From DIGJ01 sp041739345 (GTDB lineage Bacteria > Bacillota > Clostridia > Lachnospirales > Lachnospiraceae): a stretch of DNA of 64,000 nt. This document shows, piece after piece, positions 60,407 to 64,000 of the stretch (positions are counted from its first letter, which is position 1; each line of letters begins with the position of its first letter). Position numbers and translations under genes: made by a program. The stretch covers positions 62,001-126,000 of the forward strand of contig JBGSNZ010000027.1 of the NCBI GenBank assembly GCA_041739345.1, given 5' to 3'. A model generated the notes under the pieces. That model was not told the DNA's origin. It did not search any database and saw only the letters and a program-made list of their open reading frames with translations.

Positions 60407-61417
60407 ATGGTTTCAATGAAAGACATTGCGTTAGCTTGTGATGTTTCCGTTGCTACTGTAAGTAAAGCACTCAACAATCATAAAGACATTGGTCAAGATA
60501 CAAAAGTCCGTATACGTGAAACTGCAAAAGAGATGGGATACTTCCCGAACTCCTCGGCAAGAGCATTACGAACAAATCGTAGCTACAATATTGGAGTTTT
60601 ATTTGTAGACGAAGCACAGAGTGGTTTGACACACGATTATTTTGCCAGTGTATTAGATAGCTTTAAGGTTACAGTAGAGAAACATGGATATGATTTAACG
60701 TTCATAAACTGCAACAAAGACAACAAAAACCGTATGTCTTATCTAGAACATAGTAGGTATAGGGGATTGGAAGGTGTTATTATAGCATGCGTTCCATTTG
60801 ATGATTCAGAGGTACTTGAACTGGTAAAAAGCGACTTGCCGGTTGTGACAATTGACCATTTATTTGACAACCGGATGGCTGTGATGTCTGACAATGTAAA
60901 AGGAATATCCGATTTGCTTCATTATATTTATGAACAGGGTCACAGAAAAATTGCATATATTCACGGACAGAATACTTCTGTAACAAGAAATCGTTTGGTA
61001 AGTTTTTACCGAGCAGCAGAAGAACTTTCACTAATCGTTCCGGATGAATATGTGGTAGAAGGTAAATATCGAGAAGTAAAGCATACACAATTAATGACAA
61101 ACCAGGTACTTGATTTGCTAGATCCACCGACTTGTATTATTTTTCCGGATGACTTATCAGCAGTGGGCGGTATGAATGCAATCAATGCAAGGGGGTTAAA
61201 TATTCCAGAGGATATTTCAATTGTGGGATATGATGGAATTAGCATTGCTTCACGAATCGAACCAAAATTAACTACCATTCGCCAGGATACCAAATCAATT
61301 GGACGAAGAGCTGCAGAGAAACTAATCAGCTTAATCGAAAAACCAAAGAGCACATTAATTGAACATGTTATTATCGAGGGAAAGCTTATCGAAGGAAAAT
61401 CGGTTTGCAAAAGATAA
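60407..61417 (+). CDS. LacI family transcriptional regulator
   Basis: 336 residues. The N-terminal HTH and hinge read VSMKDIALACDVSVATVSKALNNHKDIG, followed by the periplasmic-binding-protein-like effector domain (NIGVLFVDEAQSGLTHDYFASVLDSF near 63-88; SIVGYDGISIASRIEPKLTTIRQD near 265). AAGGAGG precedes the ATG. It starts the rightward sugar-uptake operon and diverges from the phosphorylase/glucosidase operon. The inducer is probably a beta-glucoside, by context. Confidence 0.95.
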   Translation: MVSMKDIALACDVSVATVSKALNNHKDIGQDTKVRIRETAKEMGYFPNSSARALRTNRSYNIGVLFVDEAQSGLTHDYFASVLDSFKVTVEKHGYDLTFINCNKDNKNRMSYLEHSRYRGLEGVIIACVPFDDSEVLELVKSDLPVVTIDHLFDNRMAVMSDNVKGISDLLHYIYEQGHRKIAYIHGQNTSVTRNRLVSFYRAAEELSLIVPDEYVVEGKYREVKHTQLMTNQVLDLLDPPTCIIFPDDLSAVGGMNAINARGLNIPEDISIVGYDGISIASRIEPKLTTIRQDTKSIGRRAAEKLISLIEKPKSTLIEHVIIEGKLIEGKSVCKR

Positions 61418-61506
61418 TAAGAAACATGGCATTTATATTACTTTGGTAAAAAGTAGTATTGAGATAATGCAACCAAAAAATGAAAGTAAAGTGGAGGGAA
61501 ATTGGT

Positions 61507-62901
61507 ATGAAGAAAAAATTAGTAAGCATTATACTTACAACAGCACTTTTAGCAACAATGCTGACAGGATGTGGAAAATCAGATACTTCTGCAAGTAAAG
61601 AAAGCACGGATGCTGCTACAAGTACAGAGACCACACAGGAACCAGCGAGCGCAGAGAGCACAGAAGAGGGGAAAGTAGTAAACATATATTGTTGGAATGA
61701 TGAATTCCAAGGTAGATATGAGGCTTATGCAAAAGATATTGCTGAGCAACATGGAGTAACGGTTAATTTTGTAATTGTAGCAAATGAAAACAATGCATAT
61801 CAAAACAATCTGGACGCTGCATTGCAGGCACAGGAGTCAGCGTCTGCTGATGACAAAATCGATATATTCCTAGCTGAGGCAGATTATGCCAGCAAATATA
61901 CAAAATCAGATTATACTCTTGATGTTGTCGGCGATGTTGGTTTGACAGAAGAAGACCTTGCTGGACAGTATCAGTATACAAAAGATATTGTTACCGTTGA
62001 TGGAGTGCAAAAAGCTACTACATGGCAGGCTACACCGGGCTTATTTGCTTACAGACGTTCTATCGCAAAAGAAGTTCTTGGAACCGATGATCCTGTAAAA
62101 GTGCAGGAAGCATTAAGCGATTGGAGCAAGTTCGATCAAACTGCAACAACGATGAACGAGTCTGGTTATTTTATGCTTTCTGGTTATGATGATTCTTTTA
62201 GAACATTTTCAAATAATGTTTCAGGACCATGGGTAGATGGTACAAAGATTGTAATTGATGATAATATTATGAAATGGGTAAAACAGACAAAGGATTATAC
62301 CGATAAAGGATACAATAATAAAACAAGACTTTGGGCTCCTGAATGGCAAGCAGATCAAGGACCAGCGGGTAAAGTATTTGGTTTCTTCTATTCTACATGG
62401 GGTATCAACTTTACATTGTTAGGAAACTCTTTAGCAGATGCTGAAGGAGAAAAAGCAGTTGGTAATGGTGTTTATGGTGATTATGCAGTGTGCGAAGGAC
62501 CTCAACCTTATTACTGGGGTGGGACATGGATCTGTGCAGCAAAAGGAACGGATAACATTCCGTTTATTAAGGATATGATGTACCGATTAACCTGTGATCC
62601 GGCTACAATGAAACAGATTACTGTGGATACACAAGATTATACAAATAATGAAGCAGCCATGAATGAACTTGCAAACAGCGATTACTCTTCTGATTTCCTA
62701 GGCGGACAGAACCATATTGCGCTATTCGCAGAAGCAGCAAAGAAAATTGATATGAGCAATATCTGTGACTATGATCAAGGCTTAAACGAATCAATGCAGC
62801 AGGCAATGAGTGAGTATTTTGAAGGAAATGTTGATGAAAAAACAGCATTAGATAATTTCTATACAGCAGCTATGGAAAAATATCCGGAATTAACAAAATA
62901 A
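61507..62901 (+). CDS. Sugar ABC transporter substrate-binding lipoprotein
   Basis: 464 residues, extracytoplasmic solute-binding protein family 1. The signal peptide ends in lipobox LTGCG near residue 20, with a Ser/Thr/Glu-rich linker. The mature part starts VVNIYCWNDEFQGRYEAYAKDIAEQHG; APEWQADQGPAGKVFGF and GDYAVCEGPQPYYWGGTWI near 310-350 resemble clostridial oligosaccharide binders. The ATG at 61507 follows GGAGGGA; an in-frame ATG at 61480 lies upstream of the ribosome-binding site. Likely ligand cellobiose or a longer beta-glucan oligomer. Confidence 0.92.
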   Translation: MKKKLVSIILTTALLATMLTGCGKSDTSASKESTDAATSTETTQEPASAESTEEGKVVNIYCWNDEFQGRYEAYAKDIAEQHGVTVNFVIVANENNAYQNNLDAALQAQESASADDKIDIFLAEADYASKYTKSDYTLDVVGDVGLTEEDLAGQYQYTKDIVTVDGVQKATTWQATPGLFAYRRSIAKEVLGTDDPVKVQEALSDWSKFDQTATTMNESGYFMLSGYDDSFRTFSNNVSGPWVDGTKIVIDDNIMKWVKQTKDYTDKGYNNKTRLWAPEWQADQGPAGKVFGFFYSTWGINFTLLGNSLADAEGEKAVGNGVYGDYAVCEGPQPYYWGGTWICAAKGTDNIPFIKDMMYRLTCDPATMKQITVDTQDYTNNEAAMNELANSDYSSDFLGGQNHIALFAEAAKKIDMSNICDYDQGLNESMQQAMSEYFEGNVDEKTALDNFYTAAMEKYPELTK

Positions 62902-62917
62902 TCCATTAAAAAAATAT

Positions 62918-62967
62918 AAGTAAAAGGGCTTCTGTGAATCATCTTGAGGATGCCCTTTTACTTTTGA
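62918..62967 (+). terminator. Intercistronic hairpin between binding-protein and permease genes
   Basis: AAGTAAAAGGGC (62918-62929) pairs with GCCCTTTTACTT (62952-62963), followed by TT. Partial termination here would give more binding protein than permease. Confidence 0.7.
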
Positions 62968-62988
62968 AAAAGGAATAGGAGAGGAATT

Positions 62989-63912
62989 ATGAAGGCTTCT
63001 AACACAAAAAATAAAAAACATATAAGTTATTCCAAGTGGGGATATATTTTTCTGATACCATTCTTTCTGGTTTATGCAGTATTTTCATTTATACCTATGA
63101 TTTCAACTTTTTTCTATAGTTTTTTTGAAAACTATATGTCTGGTTTAAATATGATTGGACCAACATTCGTTGGCTTTGATAATTACATAAAGTTATTTCA
63201 GGTAGGTGACTTGCTTAAATACACCCAAAATACTCTGATTATGTGGGTGCTTGGAGTTGTTCCACAGATAGCTATTTCACTGCTCATAGCAGCATGGTTT
63301 ACTAATACAAGATTAAAATTGAAATGTTCGGGTTTTTTTAAAACCGTTATTTATATGCCGAACTTAATTATGGCTTCGGCGTTCTCAATGTTATTTTTCA
63401 CCCTGTTTTCTAATAACGGACCAGTAAATATGTTATTGATTGGCAATGGAGTGATTAAGGAATCGTTCCATTTTTTGTCTTCAACGATAGGTGCTAGGGG
63501 ATTGATAGCTCTTATGAACTTTTTGATGTGGTTTGGAAATACAACGATTTTATTAATGGCAGGTATGATGGGAATTGATACAGCGTTGTTTGAGGCGGCA
63601 GAGGTAGATGGAGCAAGTCCGTTTCAGGTGTTCTCAAAAATTACGATGCCATTATTAAAACCAATTATGGTATATGTAATGATTACATCGCTAATAGGTG
63701 GTCTACAGATGTTTGATATACCACAGATTTTGACAAATGGTAAAGGTGGACCGGATAGGATGACAATGACCTTGATTATGTATTTAAATAATCACTTATT
63801 TAGTAAGAATTATGGTATGGCTGGTGCACTTTCTGTCATTATATTTATTATCACAAGTGTATTAAGTATTGCCGTATTTAAAACATTAACAAGTCAGAGA
63901 GAAACGAGGTAA
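62989..63912 (+). CDS. Sugar ABC transporter permease (MalF type)
   Basis: 307 residues, six hydrophobic segments. The ATPase-docking EAA loop reads EAAEVDGASPFQVFSKITMPLLKP near residues 203-226. N-terminal basic segment then IFLIPFFLVYAVFSFIPMIS. ATAGGAGAGG lies before the ATG. Together with the next permease it forms the channel of a CUT1-type importer; the ATPase is not in the window. Confidence 0.94.
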   Translation: MKASNTKNKKHISYSKWGYIFLIPFFLVYAVFSFIPMISTFFYSFFENYMSGLNMIGPTFVGFDNYIKLFQVGDLLKYTQNTLIMWVLGVVPQIAISLLIAAWFTNTRLKLKCSGFFKTVIYMPNLIMASAFSMLFFTLFSNNGPVNMLLIGNGVIKESFHFLSSTIGARGLIALMNFLMWFGNTTILLMAGMMGIDTALFEAAEVDGASPFQVFSKITMPLLKPIMVYVMITSLIGGLQMFDIPQILTNGKGGPDRMTMTLIMYLNNHLFSKNYGMAGALSVIIFIITSVLSIAVFKTLTSQRETR

Positions 63913-63918
63913 TTGATC

Positions 63919-64000
63919 ATGAAGAAGGAAGAAAATCAAAGTCTATTAAGCTTGAATGTCAGACGCATTATTTGCTATATTGTGTTAATTATATTAAGTG
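63919..64000 (+). CDS. Sugar ABC transporter permease (MalG type), 5' end only
   Basis: Only 27 codons are visible, beginning MKKEENQSLLSLNVRR and entering a hydrophobic helix (IICYIVLIILS). GAGG lies 9 nt before the ATG at 63919, 6 nt after the previous stop. Identity as the second permease is inferred from position and the start of a first membrane helix. Confidence 0.7.
   Translation, partial: MKKEENQSLLSLNVRRIICYIVLIILS

Noticed and set aside
1..64000. CRISPR arrays, transposase genes, prophage or rRNA
   Set aside because: No regularly spaced direct repeats, no transposase or phage-like proteins and no rRNA sequence were seen.

Overview
The window looks like a chromosomal segment of a low-GC, flagellated, anaerobic Firmicute of the Lachnospiraceae (Clostridium cluster XIVa). 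The cellobiose phosphorylase, GH1 glucosidase and sugar ABC genes would suit a plant-polysaccharide fermenter such as Lachnoclostridium phytofermentans. That placement is an inference from gene content, gene order and AT-rich sequence with strong Shine-Dalgarno sites; no database search was made. There is no CRISPR array, transposase gene or prophage.

Left part (1-19.3 kb): the 5' part of a malic enzyme runs leftwards off the edge. Divergent from it is a housekeeping run: rho, rpmE, a DUF1385 membrane protein, prmC, prfA, ktrB, ktrA and a SpoU-type rRNA methyltransferase. Next comes a molybdate locus: a degenerate MobA-like domain fused to a ModE-type HTH, then modA, modB and modC. A 46-bp perfect palindrome that contains a symmetric promoter lies just before modA. 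A Crp/Fnr-type regulator then faces a pair of half-size DMT transporters. After these come an N-acyl-D-amino-acid deacylase, a flagellar-operon-type zinc protein with a coiled-coil partner, and leftward uracil/xanthine permease and apt genes.

Middle (19.4-38.2 kb): relA, an MBL hydrolase, hemZ, an HD-GYP protein, hisS, aspS and a cold-shock gene form one rightward block. Beyond it lie upp, an unknown two-TM protein, phosphoglucomutase, hisJ, yitT (with an unusual leader), an M3 oligopeptidase, aroC, two very small proteins, mgsA and a PsiE-like protein.

Right part (38.2-64 kb): a response regulator, a membrane-less histidine kinase and an ABC exporter (ATPase plus FtsX permease) form one unit. 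They are followed by an Rrf2 regulator, a PilZ protein, a FliK-like protein (leftward), cysK, a thiT-type ECF component behind a TPP riboswitch, and a large PAS/GGDEF/EAL protein. Then come tRNA-Leu(CAG), a TrmB / TauE / ornithine-cyclodeaminase-like operon, an intracellular subtilase flanked by small proteins, and finally a cellobiose module. That module has the phosphorylase and a GH1 glucosidase leftward, and LacI, a sugar-binding lipoprotein and permeases rightward, with four matching operator-like sites between.

Themes: c-di-GMP signalling recurs (HD-GYP, PilZ, EAL). Many intergenic regions hold near-perfect long hairpins. A short element with core GCCGCTAAAGCGGC recurs just ahead of ribosome-binding sites. 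Nothing seen amounts to a proven new system. The best candidates for novelty are the mod palindrome with its fusion regulator, the repeated hairpin-RBS element, the yitT leader, the TrmB/TauE/OCD operon and the subtilase with its small Cys protein.
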